This document shows, in pieces, positions 44,341 through 56,267 of a stretch of DNA of 64,000 nucleotides. The DNA is from Ahaetulla prasina (lineage: Eukaryota > Chordata > Lepidosauria > Squamata > Colubridae): NCBI RefSeq assembly GCF_028640845.1, contig NC_080543.1, positions 8,967,459-9,031,458 on the forward strand. Direction: 5' to 3'. Below the pieces are notes generated by a model. That model did not search any database, had not been told where the DNA came from, and saw only the letters and a list, made by a program, of their open reading frames with translations. Every line of letters starts with the position of its first letter. The first letter of the stretch is position 1. The translations under genes were made by a program, and so were the position numbers.

Positions 44341-44906
44341 TGTTGTGTCTGCGCCCCCCGAGCTGGGCCCCCTGCCAGAAAGTGACTCGGAAAGTGAGGG
44401 GGAAGGGCTGTCAGGACTTACCTCTGGAGCACTGGCTCCTCTGGCTCAGCTCCAGGAGCCAGAGGCAGGCCAGGTGGAAGAGTTAACGAGGCCTCCATCC
44501 CCTGACTCTCCCCCCCCCAGGCCACTCCTCCAGACCAAGCTGATGGCAACCAGGCCTGGCTAGATCCAAGGTTTCGGAGATACGAGAGGCGGCTACAACA
44601 AAGGAAGGGATGCGGTAGGCCTAGAGAGTGCTGAGTCATGGAGCCACACCCCACAGAGTATAAAAGCATCCCTGGCTGGTCTTCTGTTCCGTGACGAGAA
44701 AAATTAAGCTGAACTCTTTGACTCGTGGAGAATTGAGCTGAACATTCGGCATGGATTGCTGACTTCCTGGTTGTCCGGCAACCCCAAGATAAGGGAGACT
44801 TTGGCAGGCAGCTGCAGATTCCCTGCCAGGACTGATAGTAGCTGTGAACTCAATTACTGGCTCGTTTAGCCAGCTCATGTGGCTAAGGCCGAGAGGGGAC
44901 AGAACA
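44341..44906 (+). mobile_element. Solo LTR, subfamily 1
   Basis: TGTTGTG...AGAACA ends; flanks AAGGG and AGTGT are not a clear duplication. The shared frame (ESDSESEGEGLSGLTSG) is open for about 70 codons and then broken near a run of C's at 44511. atggagccacacc and gagtataaaagc precede the transcribed part. Confidence 0.88.
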
Positions 44907-44937
44907 AGTGTTTCCTTTTGTCTGAATGGGCCAGTAC

Positions 44938-45169
44938 CACTGCTGGGATTCAGACGGTTCAGACCAGTTCGGGCATACCGGTAGTTGCAACCCCTCCCGC
45001 CCGGTGCTATGCTTTCCTATTAAGCCACGTTTTCTAAGCTGTGCGCATGCATGCAAACTGCATGCGCGAGCAAAGCACAGGCATGGAAGGCTGCGCGCAT
45101 GCGCAGAAGGCACGCGCGGACATGTTTGGTGCTGAGTGAACCAGTTAAATTATGTGAAGCCCACCTTTG
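44938..45169. mobile_element. hAT-type nonautonomous element (family 1)
   Basis: Flanks GCCAGTAC and GCCAATAC (7 of 8). Contains acggttcagaccagttcggg and a GCGCATG-rich part. Confidence 0.85.
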
Positions 45170-45329
45170 GCCAATACCCTCCTGGGTCCTCTACATACCT
45201 GTAGGTTAATTACAAGAACCATCCTATTGGATTTCCAACTTTAATTGCCTATTTAAATATTAGTGTTATTGTTCAGTCAAAAATAACATGCCTTTCATAT
45301 CTTTCTTATCATCCCTGCATAACGTCTAA

Positions 45330-45620
45330 CGTTAGGGGAAAGTAGTTACAGCTCAGGTTGAGATGAGGGGGTCTTTGGAGCTCTCCGGGCCTGGTTGTCT
45401 TCTTTCAGACGTTTCATTACCAAACTAAGTAACATGATCAGTGCTAGAGCTCACCAGGTTTGGGCAATGAAACCTCTGCAAAACAAACAAGCTCAAAGAG
45501 CATCAAGGATCCCTCGTCTCAACCCTGAGCTACAAATATTCTCCTGTGTTGAAAATATTCAAACCTGTGCTGGAAAAGCTCCTTGCTATTCCGTAAAAGT
45601 TTATTCTCCTGCCAAAGGGG
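45330..45620 (-). mobile_element. Penelope-like family 3 arms
   Basis: The minus strand (45408-45440) reads CTGATCA, TGTTACTTAGTTTGGTAAT, GAAACGTCTG. A plus-sense relative follows (45463-45540: atgaaacctctgc, caaccctgagctac). Confidence 0.65.
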
Positions 45621-45708
45621 CTTCTTTTTTTCTGCCTTATCTTCAGGAATCTTGAGAAGAACCTTGAGGCAAGGATTGAAGCTGATTTGAGGATTTGAGG
45701 GTGGCGAT

Positions 45709-46148
45709 CAGGGATGGGATTCAGCCATTTGGATCGTTTTGGGCAAACCAGATTATAATTTTACATCTGGTTGGCCGAATCGGTAGTTGCAATGACTGGC
45801 TGGCCCCACCCACCCCACCCCGCCCCTCCCAGGAGTCTCCATGTGGCCTGTTTTGGATGCCAGGTAAGTGCAACGCCTGCGCGGAGGCTCAGGAAGGGCG
45901 AAAAACAGACTCCCGGAAGTTCCAGAAGTCTGGAAATGGGCCTGTTCCGGCCTCCGGAGGACCTAGGGAGCCTAGGGGAGGCCATTTTTGCCCTCCCAGA
46001 GGTTCGAGGAAAGCCTCCGGAGCTTGGGGAGGGCAAAAACACCCCCTGCCATGGTGCAGGAGGCAGAGTAGGCCACGCCCACCATGGCCACGCCCACCCA
46101 GCAATCAGGCAGAGAACTGGTTGCTAACATTTTTGAATCCCACCTCTG
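45709..46148. mobile_element. hAT-type nonautonomous element (family 1)
   Basis: CAGGGATGGGATTCAGCC start and GAATCCCACCTCTG end. Flanks GTGGCGAT and GTAGAGAT are decayed. It resembles the copy at 19826. Confidence 0.8.
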
Positions 46149-46590
46149 GTAGAGATGGGGAGTCAGAAGATTGGGAACATTGCTTGATGATATCTTCCTA
46201 TCAACTCTATAGTTTCCCTGGCTGCTTAGTCTTCTTGCTTATTCTTTCAAGTGAAAGAAACTAAGAAAACCAGCAATTTCTTGTTGATGGTTTCCTTTTG
46301 TTACTGACTGGAGAGGATTCACAGGTCCTGGGAGACATTTATGTAATGAAAAGGATCGTTTGTCCTCTTCGTAATTTAGATAAGTACAGAAAAACCCAGT
46401 CACTGGAATTTCATTTAATTTTTCTTCTCCTTTGTGGGGATTTTTTTCTTGAATAAGAATGGTTGGGGGAAAAATATAGAAGAAACACTTGGCCCTATGT
46501 TAGTAACACTCAACCAATAAACTTGCTATTGAACACAATGTGTTATTTGCGTCGTTCCAGTAGTCCTCTGTTCAAAGCATTGAAAAAAGT
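46149..46590. other. Unassigned sequence
   Basis: No supported feature. Confidence 0.35.
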
Positions 46591-46593
46591 GAT

Positions 46594-46980
46594 GTCAGGG
46601 TTCCGACCGATGCCCTAATTAAATCATGAGCCTCGAGCCAAGCTTCAAAAGAAATCCAGTTATTTATCAGGAGCTTCATGTCGGCATGTTCCAAGTGAAG
46701 TCAACTCTGACCTCACTTAATTTACGTCCTGGCTCTGACCCTGTTTCCCCCACCCTCCTCCCAAGATGTGTCATCAGTCACATTCTCCAATGAAGCAATT
46801 TCCCGGGTTGCAGAGATCACTCCCTTCCGGCCACTGTAGGTAACTGTGGAGATGGCCTTGACAGAGATATGGCTGGAATGTGCTTTTGTTTTGACTCATG
46901 TGCTGCCTTGCCGCAGCTGCAGAGTTCGTTTTCCCATCCCCCTTGCCTATGGCAACTCGAATCAGGCCAAGTATGCCCTT
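46594..46980. mobile_element. Possible LTR of a second family
   Basis: Begins TGTCAGGGTTCC and contains cattctccaatgaagcaat, similar in style to 13591-13981. No clear right end or duplication. Confidence 0.3.
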
Positions 46981-46983
46981 GCG

Positions 46984-47862
46984 AGTTGACAAGTGACTTA
47001 TGACCGTTTTTCACACTTATGACCATGGCAGCATCCCCGAGGTCATGTGATTTACATTTGGATGCTTGACAACTGACTCATATTTATGACGGTTGCAATG
47101 TCCTGCGGGGTCATGTGATCCCCCTTTGCAACCTTCAGATTATTTATTTATTTATTTATTTATTTACATTTATACCCCGCCCTTCTCCGAAGACTCAGGG
47201 CAGCTTACACTATGTTAAGCAATAGTCTTCATCCTATTTGTATATTTATATACAAAGTCAACTTATTGCCCCCAACAATCTGGGTCCTCATTTTACCTAC
47301 CTTATAAAGGATGGAAGGCTGAGTCAACCTTGGGCCTGGTGGGACTTGAACCTGCAATAATTGCAGGCAGCTGTTGTTAATAACAGGCTGTTTAGCAGCC
47401 TGCGCCACTCAAGGACCCAAGATAAACAAAGTCAATGGGGAAGCCAGATTCCTAGTAACAACCTTGTTACTAATTTAACAATTGCAGGGATTCCCTTAAC
47501 AAACGTGGCAAGAAAAGTCTTGAAATGGAGCAACACTCACTTAACAAATTTTCCACTTAGCAACGTAACTTCTGGGTAATTTCTCCATTGTGGTCATAAG
47601 TTGAGGACTACCCGTATTTATGACGGTTGCAACACCCCGGAGTCATGGGATTGCTACGTGTGATCCTCTCAGCTGGCTTCTGACAAGCAAGATCGATATG
47701 AGAAGCCAGATTCGCGTAACAAATTGTGTGATTCACTTAACAACTAAAGTGATTTACTTAACAGCCGTGGCCAAAAAGTTGTAAAATCGGGGATTTCACA
47801 ACCTCCAGTGCTTAGCAACAGAAATTCCAATTCCAGTTGTAATCCTAAGTTGAGATCTACCA
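46984..47862 (+). mobile_element. pogo-type MITEs (two partial copies) with an inserted SINE
   Basis: Copy one 46984-47138 and 47416-47612 is split by the SINE at 47139-47415; copy two 47613-47862 follows head to tail and ends cctaagttgagatctaccag. Confidence 0.78.
47139..47415 (-). mobile_element. tRNA-derived SINE (type 3)
   Basis: Begins with a (TTTA)n tail complement and ccgcccttctccgaagac, and ends at a tRNA-like head in complement (caggctgtttagcagcctg). Confidence 0.8.
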
Positions 47863-47914
47863 GTATATGGAATTCATTTTATAATTACAAAAATGTATTA
47901 TGATACATTAAGGG

Positions 47915-48190
47915 CCGTGGGTGGCTCAGGCTGTAAGACAGCCTGTTATTAAAACACAGCTGCTTGCAATTACTGCAGGCTCGAGTCCCACCAGGCCCAA
48001 GGTTGACTCAGCCTTCCATCCTTTATAAGGTAGGTAAAATGAGGACCCAGATTGTTGGGGGGGGGCAATAAGTTGACTTTGTATATAAATATACAAATAG
48101 GATGAGACTATTGCCTTACACAATGTAAGCCGCCCTGAGTCTTCGGAGAAGGGTGGGGTATAAATGTAAATAAATAAATAAATAAATGAA
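47915..48190 (+). mobile_element. tRNA-derived SINE (type 3)
   Basis: Head gtgggtggctcaggctgtaag, body with aaggttgactcagccttcc, tail gccgccctgagtcttcgg and (AAAT)n. Confidence 0.83.
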
Positions 48191-48224
48191 TAAAAATAAA
48201 TGATCATTCATCATTATGTTAGCA

Positions 48225-49765
48225 ATGGCAATAGCACTTAGACTTATATACAGCTTCACAATGCTTTACAGCCCTCTCTAAGCAGTTTACAGAGTCAGCA
48301 TATCGCCCCCAACAATCTGGGTCCTCATTTTACCGACCTCGAAAGGATGGAAGGCTGAGTCAACCTGGAGCCGGTCAGGATCGAACTCCTGGCAGTAGGC
48401 TGAATTAGCCTGCAATATTGCATTCTAACCACTGCAGCACCGTGGCTCACTCCTTCTCCTTCCTTCCTTCCTTCCTTCCTTCCTTCCTTCCTTCCTTCCT
48501 TCCTTCCTTCCTTCCTTCCTTCCTTCCTTCCTTCCTTCCTTCCTTCCTTCCCCTAGACTTATATACCGCTTCACAGTGCTTCCATAGTCCTCTCTAAGCA
48601 GTTTACAGAATCAACATATGGCCCCCAACAATCTGGGTCCTAATTTTACCGACCTTAGAAGGATGGAATGCTGAGTCAACCTTGAGCCCTGTCAGGATCA
48701 AACTCCTGGCAGTGGACAGAATCAACCTGCAATACAGCATTCTAACCACTATGCCACCATGACTTGCTCCTTCCTTCCTTCCTTCCTTCCTTCCTTCCTT
48801 CCTTCCTTCCTTCCTTCCTTCCTTCCTTCCTTCCTTCCTTCCTTCCTTCCTTCCTTCCTTCCTTCCTTCCTTTCCTTGTTTCCTTCCCCTAGACTTATAT
48901 ACCACTTCACAGTGCTTTACAGCCCTCTAAGCAGTTTACAGAGTCAGCATATCGCCCCCAACAATCTGGGTCCTCATTTTACCGACCTCGAAAGGATGGA
49001 AGGCTGAGTCAACCTGGAGCCGGTCAGGATCGAACTCCTGGCAGTAGGCTGAATTAGCCTGCAATATTGCATTCTAACCACTGCAGCACCGTGGCTCACT
49101 CCTTCTCCTTCCTTCCTTCCTTCCTTCCTTCCTTCCTTCCTTCCTTCCTTCCTTCCTTCCTTCCTTCCTTCCTTCCTTCCTTCCTTCCTTCCTTCCTTCC
49201 TTCCCCTAGACTTATATACCGCTTCACGGTGCTTTACAGCCCGCTCTAAGCAGTTTACAGAGTTAGCATCTTGCCCCCCAACAATCTGGATCCTCATTTT
49301 ACTGACCACGGAAGGAAGGCTGAGTCAACCTTGAGCCGGTCAGGATCGAACTCCTGGCAGTGGACAGAATTAGCCTGCAATACTGCATTCTAACCACTAT
49401 GCCACCATGACTTGCTCCTTCCTTCCTTCCTTCCTTCCTTCCTTCCTTCCTTCCTTCCTTCCTTCCTTCCTTCCTTCCTTCCTTCCTTCCTTCCTTCCTT
49501 CCTTCCTTCCTTCCTTTCCTTCTTTCCTTCCCCTAGACTTATATACCACTTCACAGTGCTTTACAGCCCTCTCTAAGCAGTTTACAGAGTCAGCATATCG
49601 CCCCCCAACAATCTGGGTCCTCATTTTATCGACCTCGGAAGGACGGGTGGCTGAGTCAACCTTCAGCCTGGTGAGATTCGAACTGCCAAACTGCTGGCAG
49701 CCGGCAGTCAGCAGAATTAGCCTGCAGTACTGCATTCTAACCACTGCGCCACCGCGGCTCTCCTT
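48225..49765 (-). repeat. Tandem array of five type 2 SINEs, four with (CCTT)n, in ABAB-C order
   Basis: Minus-oriented SINE bodies at about 48225-48450, 48553-48768, 48890-49097, 49205-49416 and 49530-49762. (CCTT)n blocks of about 100 bp separate them (48451-48552, 48769-48875, 49098-49204, 49417-49525). Units 1 and 3 share taggctgaattagcctgc and gcagcaccgtggctcac; units 2 and 4 share gtggacagaat and atgccaccatgacttgctc. All lie in the DLG2 intron between 42749 and 49921. Confidence 0.95.
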
Positions 49766-49920
49766 ATTAGGAATTATACAGACAGAAACCATATGCTTTT
49801 TTTATGTAAGCTGGTTCTGAGCTTTGCCCAAATGAAAGCAATCTAGATCTACAATTGCATTTACTATAATTCAATATGATATATAGTACATTCTGCATTT
49901 GTACCATCTGGGTCATTTAC

Positions 49921-50093
49921 CCTTTCGGCTACAAATCGCACGGACTGCACGCTTGTTCCATACAGATTATCGTTATACTGGCCAGCTTCGATGAATTTGT
50001 GCTCTTGAATGTCCTTTTCCATTTGTTCTCTGGAGATGACGAAGTGGTAATCTCTACCGTCCACTTCATAATCGCGCTTCGGTCGAGTGGTAT
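49921..50093 (-). CDS. DLG2: DLG2 coding exon (GK-like domain, third exon in window)
   Basis: Acceptor gttactcccaag; donor GTAAAT (complement at 49915-49920). 173 bp: AT completes the His codon of VPH, then 57 codons, leaving in phase 0. It encodes [40 protein letters not shown] and [17 protein letters not shown]. The ISREQ...YNDNLYG and VRFVAER forms point to DLG2 rather than DLG1, DLG3 or DLG4. The following intron is 7171 bp. Confidence 0.98.
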
Positions 50094-50189
50094 CTTGGGA
50101 GTAACAAAAAAATAAATAAAAAATAAAAATGAAAGAGGTTTTGCTAAACGAACCAAGACCCTTTATATTTACTTTGTCTGAAATACAGA

Positions 50190-50265
50190 AATACAGAATA
50201 ACAGAGCTGGAAGGGACCTTAGAGGTCTTCCAGTCCAACCCCCTGCTTGTTCTGACCTAGGCTTC
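50190..50265 (-). mobile_element. CR1 LINE 3'-end fragment
   Basis: cagagctggaagggacctta and gaggtcttccagtccaac are the complement of the CR1 terminal sequence. Confidence 0.85.
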
Positions 50266-50584
50266 CTGAGAAAGCATAAATCACAATCTTAGCCCCAAAA
50301 AACCTTTTTTATTGAGACGGCTGTGAATTATGGTCATTTACAGCCCATAATGATTCACAAACAATCTGTGAAGATTCCGACAGATGCCTGCTCGAATTGA
50401 CACAGTTTTTCCGGGTAATGTTGATAAGCACCCACCTTTATCTCCTTTGAAACCGCTGCCAGAGATCTAATTGTCAATTAGTTTTGCAAGGCCAAACGGA
50501 GCACAGAGTCAAACGGACTTCTAAGAGCCTGAATCGACTATATGAACTAATTGCTGCCTGCAAAGGCTCACGTCCGTTTGCTCC

Positions 50585-50915
50585 TCTGCTATGTCTTATG
50601 AGAAGGGGCTAATCATCTCCAAGCCTTACTCCTGAGTCGCCCTTTTTTTTTCTTAATTGTTCTTGCTTTGTGGCAGCTCTGCAGATGCACACACTGGGAA
50701 CATGGTCACACTGGTCTTCAGCCTCACTGATGTCAGATCCCGGAGGCTCCGGTGGCAGCACATAACTACCAGATAGCCCTGGCCCCCTCTCTGCCTCCGA
50801 TGCAGAGCCCTTGTCTGAGCCTTCCCCAAACTCCAGGACTGGCCCATATTCCTCCCCAACCTCCTCACTGTCCGAATCTGCTGCCAGCTCTGCTGGCTGC
50901 TGGCGGGCCACAACA
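50585..50915 (-). mobile_element. Truncated solo LTR, subfamily 3
   Basis: The 5' end TGTTGTGG is at 50915. The frame in the shared phase is open (VVARQQPAELAADSDSEEVG) with a KQEQLRKK-type basic end. The transcribed and 3' part is missing. It abuts CR1 sequence. Confidence 0.85.
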
Positions 50916-51410
50916 CTGCTCAAGCAAGAGATCCTATACCATGTCACATAAATGGTTGTCCAATCTTCTTAAAAACAACCAGTGATGGGGCATCCACAAT
51001 TTTTTAGGCAAGTTATTTCACTGATTAATTGTTCTCAGAGTCAGGAAATTTCTCCTTAGTTCTAGGTTGCTTCTCTCCTTGATTAGTTCCCATCCATTGT
51101 TTCTCGTTTTGCCTTCAGGTTCTTTGGAGATTAGGTTGACTCCCCCTCTTCTACGTGGCAGCCCCACAAATATTGGAATAGTGCTATCATGTCTCCCCTA
51201 GTCCTTCTTTTCATTAAACTAGACATACCCAGTTCCTGCAACTGTTCTTTATACGTTTTAGCCTCCAGCCCTCTAATTATCTTTGTTGCTCTTCTCTGCA
51301 TTCTTTCTAGAATCTCAACATCTTGTTTATATCATGATGACCAAACCTGGATGTAATATTCCAAGTGTGGTCTTAACCAGACCTTATAAAATGGTACTCA
51401 ATCAGATTAG
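50916..51410 (-). mobile_element. CR1 LINE 3' end
   Basis: Complement of a CR1 3' UTR and RT C-terminus (ttctccttagttctaggttg, cccctagtccttctttt, ccaagtgtggtcttaacc). Confidence 0.88.
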
Positions 51411-51423
51411 GTCCAGACAACAT

Positions 51424-52009
51424 GGGTAGTCCTTGCCTTACGACCATTTGTTTAACGGCCGTTCAAAATTGTGAAGGCCTCCAAAAATGTGATTTATGAC
51501 CTGTCTCCAAATTTATAACTGTCGCCCCACCCTTCCGGTCATGTGATTGCTATTGGAGCACTTGGTATCCGGTTCGCATTTATGGCCAGTTGCCGGGTCC
51601 TGTGGTCAGATGGTTGCAATTTGCGACCTTCCCAGCCTGTGTCCAACAAACGAGGTCAATGTGAAAGCTGGATTTGTTTAACCAACACATAATTTGCTCA
51701 ATGACACCATCGATTCACTTAATGACCATGATAAAAAAAATGTTCATAAAATCGGGGTCTGGTTACATGATGACTTATAGAACAACTACATCAGTGGTGA
51801 GTTGCCCCTGGTTCAGACAGGTTCGCAAGAACCGGTAGTAAAACCGGTGGGAGGCTCTGCCCACTTACCCGGACGTCATCAGGAAGCTTCTGCGCATGCG
51901 CGGCCCTCTTGCAAACCAGTAGTAAAGATAAGTAGAACCCACCCCTGAACTACATGACTTAGCAACCGAAAATCCTGTCCTAACCAAGGTCGTAAGTTGA
52001 GGACTACCT
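51424..52009. mobile_element. pogo-type MITE with a nested hAT element
   Basis: gggtagtccttgccttacg to cgtaagttgaggactacctc. The insert 51792-51947 is a family 1 hAT element. Confidence 0.87.
51792..51947. mobile_element. Short hAT family 1 element
   Basis: Perfect 8-bp duplication AACTACAT on both sides (51784-51791 and 51948-51955). CAGTGGTGAGTTGCC start and CCCACCCCTG end. Confidence 0.93.
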
Positions 52010-52329
52010 CAATGGTAAACATTAAGCGGAGTACTGGGATTTACAAAGGAGAGCACCAGGTTCTAGCATCAACTATTTTTCCAATGCTGCTTTCTAACTC
52101 CAAATGATTCTTAAAAAATGAAAACGGGGAAGAATTACAGCTGCAATGTTTTGTACAAAATGTCTTCTTACCTAGAACAAAGCTAAAGACAAACCAACAA
52201 TGTCAGGAATCATTAAAGGGACGTGGAAACATCTCTAGTTTACTACCTGCTAAAAGGGTATGTTCTGATTGACATTGGGCAGCCATTTTGTTTCCTTCAC
52301 GGCAACCATTTTGTAAGCATGCCCAAGAC

Positions 52330-52607
52330 CAGGGGTGAAATCCAGCAGGTTCTGGAGGACCGGTAGCGGAAATTTTGAGCAGTTCGCAGAATCGGTAGTG
52401 GAAATTTTGAGTAGTTCAGAGAACCGGGAAATATCACCTCTGGCTGGCCCCATAGTGGGGTGGGAATGGAGATTTTGCAATATCCTTCCCCTGGAGTGGG
52501 GTAGGAATGGGGATTTTGCAGTATCCTTCCCCTGCCACGCCCACCAAGCCACACCACGCCCACCAAGCCACGCCCACAGAACTGGTAGTAAAAAAAAATT
52601 GGATACA
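52330..52607. mobile_element. hAT-type nonautonomous element (family 1)
   Basis: CAGGGGTGAAATCCAGC start; right end truncated after gaactggtagtaaaaa. Contains two ggagattttgcaatatcc-type units. Confidence 0.8.
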
Positions 52608-52860
52608 TTCTCATAATGAGATTACTGTCCAAAAGAGGATGAGGGCTATTGCCCTACTGGTTTTGAAGAGAGACATTAGCATAAAATAAACACAACTATT
52701 AATTTTATAAGAGTTTCAGAGAGAGGACAATGCCAGCCCCCTCCACCCAAAAAACCAAGGAAGATACTCTGAGTTTCTTCTAAGCAGTTTCTCCTTGATT
52801 CTTTTTCACCTGTAGACAGAATCTTGCCAAACTAAAGCAATTACTGGTACTATTAAAGAT

Positions 52861-53255
52861 ATGCAAGCCGTCCTGGTCTTACAACCTTTCATTTAGTGAC
52901 CGTTCAAAGTTACAACGCCACTGGAAAAAAAGTGACTTGTGGCCGTTTTTCATGCTTATGACCATTGCAACATCCCCTTGGTCATGAAATCAAATTTCAG
53001 ACGCTTGGCAACTTGTTCATATTTATGACGGTTGCAATGTCCTGAGGTCATGTGACCCCCTTTCGCGAACTTCTGACAAGCAAGGTCAATGGGGAAGCCT
53101 AAACAACCAGGTTAATAACTAAACAATGGCAGCGCTTCAGTTAGCAACTGTGGGCAAGGGCAGTCGTAAAATGGAACAAAACTGACTTAGCGACTGTCTC
53201 ATTAGCAATGGAAATTTTGAACTCGGTTGTGTTCGTAAGTCGAGGACTATCTGTA
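52861..53255. mobile_element. pogo-type MITE
   Basis: From gtcctggtcttacaacc to cgtaagtcgaggactatctg, with the family interior. Confidence 0.82.
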
Positions 53256-53461
53256 TTTTGAGAAGTTCTATGGAGGAGCCTCTATGGCCTTCTTTTTCCC
53301 ACCAAACTATCACAACTTCATTGATTCTCACTCCTCTGGAATGTAGCCCCTCCCTGCTGGGAATCCAGGCCACATTCCACCACAGATCACAACTTAGCAT
53401 GTTGCACCTGATTTGAGCCAGGAAATATTTACAGAGATGTTTCCTGATATACAATACTTAC

Positions 53462-53563
53462 GTGGGACGCAGGAGCCAAATTTGTCAGGGAACTCGGATA
53501 TCAAATCATCATTTATCCGATCTTTCATTGGGCCAAGGATAATAACCGGCCTGGTGTAATTAA
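53462..53563 (-). CDS. DLG2: DLG2 coding exon (start of GK-like domain, second exon in window)
   Basis: Acceptor tttctgcatttcag; donor GTAAGT (complement at 53456-53461). 102 bp: TT completes Ile, 33 codons, C begins His. It encodes [20 protein letters not shown] and [13 protein letters not shown]. The nucleotide-binding loop of true guanylate kinases is degenerate here, as in all DLG proteins. The next intron is 3368 bp. Confidence 0.98.
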
Positions 53564-53639
53564 CTGAAATGCAGAAAGAAAAGGAGATGCCTAAGGGAGC
53601 TTTGTAACAAACACTGGTGATGGGTTGATGCTTTGAAAT

Positions 53640-53858
53640 GAACCGCGGTGGCACAGTGGTTAGAATGCAGTATTGCAGGCAAACTCTGCCCATATCAGAG
53701 AGTTCAATCCTGACCAGCTCAAGGTTTGACTCAGCCTTCTATTCTTTCGAGGTCAGTAAAATGAGGACCCAGATTGTTGGGGGCAATATGCGGACTCTGT
53801 AAACTGCTTAGAGAGGGCTATAAAGCGGTATATAAGTCTAAATGCTATTGCTATTGTT
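53640..53858 (+). mobile_element. tRNA-derived SINE (type 2)
   Basis: gcggtggcacagtggttag head, gagttcaatcctgacc B-box region, and tataaagcggtatataagtc near the end. Same family as the 48.2-49.8 kb array, opposite orientation. Confidence 0.85.
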
Positions 53859-53955
53859 AATATATTTAAATTTAGTAGCTGGAGCAGTGGGGTTGTGCAG
53901 TGAGCCAGAACACACAGGTATAGTTGATGGGTTGGACAGTGCTGGCTCTTGTGTG
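53859..53955. repeat. Unclassified dispersed repeat, second copy
   Basis: tatttaaatttagtagctgg with gagcagtggggttgtgcag resembles 17745-17840. Confidence 0.45.
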
Positions 53956-53964
53956 TTTCTATGT

Positions 53965-54274
<310 letters not shown>

Positions 54275-54515
54275 AAGAGCCGTGGTGGCACAGTGGTTAG
54301 ATTGCAGTATTGCAGGCAAATTCTGCCCACAGTAGGGAGTTCGATCCTGGTGGGCTCAAAGGTTTACTCAGCCTTCCATCCTTCCGAGGTCGGTAAAATG
54401 AGGACCCAGATAGTTGGAGGCAGTAGGCTGACTCCGTCAACCACTGAGAGAGTGCTGTGAAGCACTATGGAGCAATATATAAGCCTAAGTGGTATTGCTA
54501 TTGCTAAAATTTAAT
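54275..54515 (+). mobile_element. tRNA-derived SINE (type 2)
   Basis: gagccgtggtggcacagtgg head, ttcgatcctggtggg B-box region, and a body as in the 53640 copy. Confidence 0.85.
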
Positions 54516-54888
54516 CTTGGAGGGAAATCATTTGCATGCAATCAACTTGGATGATGCATTCTGATTTAATGAATGGAACAAAGGTCAGATAATATTTCCT
54601 AAAAACAAAACAAGGTCTTCCATGAGATGCACCTCAACATGCCTCTTTAAAATGCTTGTTGGAATACTTCGGCATTGAATTCTTCTCCAGATGTTGTAAT
54701 GGTCATTATTATACTATTAATCTGCGTTGGTTTTTTATTTTTTTTGTTTTGGTTGAAAAACCAATTCTGAACTGTGCTATTATGAAATCCAGCAAGGTCT
54801 TTCTTACAATATAAAAAACATTGGACAAATTAGTTTTTTTTAAAAAAAATCCTCTTTCATTATGTTCTTTGAATGGGATGAAGACACC
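54516..54888. other. Unassigned sequence
   Basis: No supported feature. Confidence 0.35.
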
Positions 54889-55621
54889 AGATATATCTAT
54901 ATCTATATCTATATCTATATCTATATCTATATCTATATCTATATCTATATCTATATCTATATCTATATCTATCTATGTAGGTCTTTGGTTATTCGGGTTT
55001 TCTCCCACGTAAAATTGGAAGTGTCTTGGTGACGTTTCGATGAAGTCTCATTCGTCATCTTCAGGCTGGTGTTTACAGCTTCGTGCTTCTAGGAGCAATT
55101 GCTGTAAACACTAGCCTGAAAATGACGAATGAGACTTCGTCGAAACGTCGCCAAGACACTTCCAATTTTACGCGGGAGAAAACCCGAATAACCAAAGACC
55201 TACATACAAACACCCACGAAAACCTCAAAAAAAATCTATATCTATATCTATATCTATATCTATATCTATATCTATATCTATGTAGGTCTTTGGTTGTTCG
55301 GGTTTTCTCCCAAAAATTGGAAGTGTCTTGGCGACGTTTCGACAAAGTCTCATTCGTCATCTTCAGGCTGGTGTTTACAGCTTCGTGCTTCTAGGAGCAA
55401 TTGCTGTAAACACCAGCCTGAAAATGACGAATGAGACTTCGTCGAAACGTCGCCAAGACACTTCCAATTTTACGCGGGAGAAAACCCGAATAACCAAAGA
55501 CCTACATACAAACACCCAAGAAAACCTCAAAAAAAATCTATATCTATATCTATATCTATATCTATATCTATATCTATATCTATATCTATATCTATATCTA
55601 TATCTACTTCTACATCTATAC

Positions 55622-55700
<79 letters not shown>
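54889..55700. mobile_element. Penelope-like family 2: two inverted-arm units bounded by hexanucleotide repeats
   Basis: (ATATCT)n at 54889-54975, 55236-55281 and 55537-55607 alternates with two units (54976-55235 and 55282-55536). Each unit holds a left arm (gtaggtctttggtt, gacgtttcg) and a right arm (acgaatgagacttcg, tcgaaacgtcgccaag, aaccaaagacctac) in inverted orientation. A (TATC)n run ends the array (55622-55700). The arms read MTNETSSKRRQDTSNF in some frames. Confidence 0.85.
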
Positions 55701-55701
<1 letters not shown>

Positions 55702-56267
55702 ATTGTAGAACTTGTCCTAAAGAAATATGGATGGATTTCACGTCTTAGATCGGGGTTCTATGTAAAATACAACGAAGCAGAAAAATACGTATTGAAGAAT
55801 TGCAAGCATGCAGTCCAGACCATAGCCGACCTCATGATTTCAAAAGTTGTAACCGATGAGGCTTGATGGTACATGGTTTAAATATTCATTAAAACGACTA
55901 ACAAAGTGGAATATTAAAAGCTGGCAACAAGCCCTTTGTATCCTATCCGGCCACTCGGTTACGAATGGAAGAATTTCTTTAGATGGCAGGATATTAAATC
56001 ATTGCTATCTCTGAATTGGAATTTGCAACGATTCATTGCACAGTAGGGCCTTGGGGTTCCACTTCTTGCTTTTTCTCATGCACGGATTTTGGCAAAGGAG
56101 AGATCTTTGCTTGCAGAAAGCGAGTAAAAAAAAAAAATTGCAAGCAGAACCAGAGGAAATCCAAAGCGATCAAAAACTACCCCTTCTGCCCTGATAGACT
56201 TTGTGGGTTTTTTAAGTGGGGAGGAAATATTTTAAAAAGATAGTCCCTGTACAACACAACACAATGG
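55701..56267. other. Unassigned sequence
   Basis: No supported feature. Confidence 0.35.

Noticed and set aside
48225..49765. CRISPR-like regular array
   Set aside because: The repeats are SINE bodies and the spacers are all the same (CCTT)n microsatellite; eukaryotic DNA, no cas genes.
49864..49920. Extension of the DLG2 exon beyond 49921 (open to 49864)
   Set aside because: A GTAAAT donor follows AGG at 49920, and the next exon continues the known protein exactly; the extra residues are intronic read-through.
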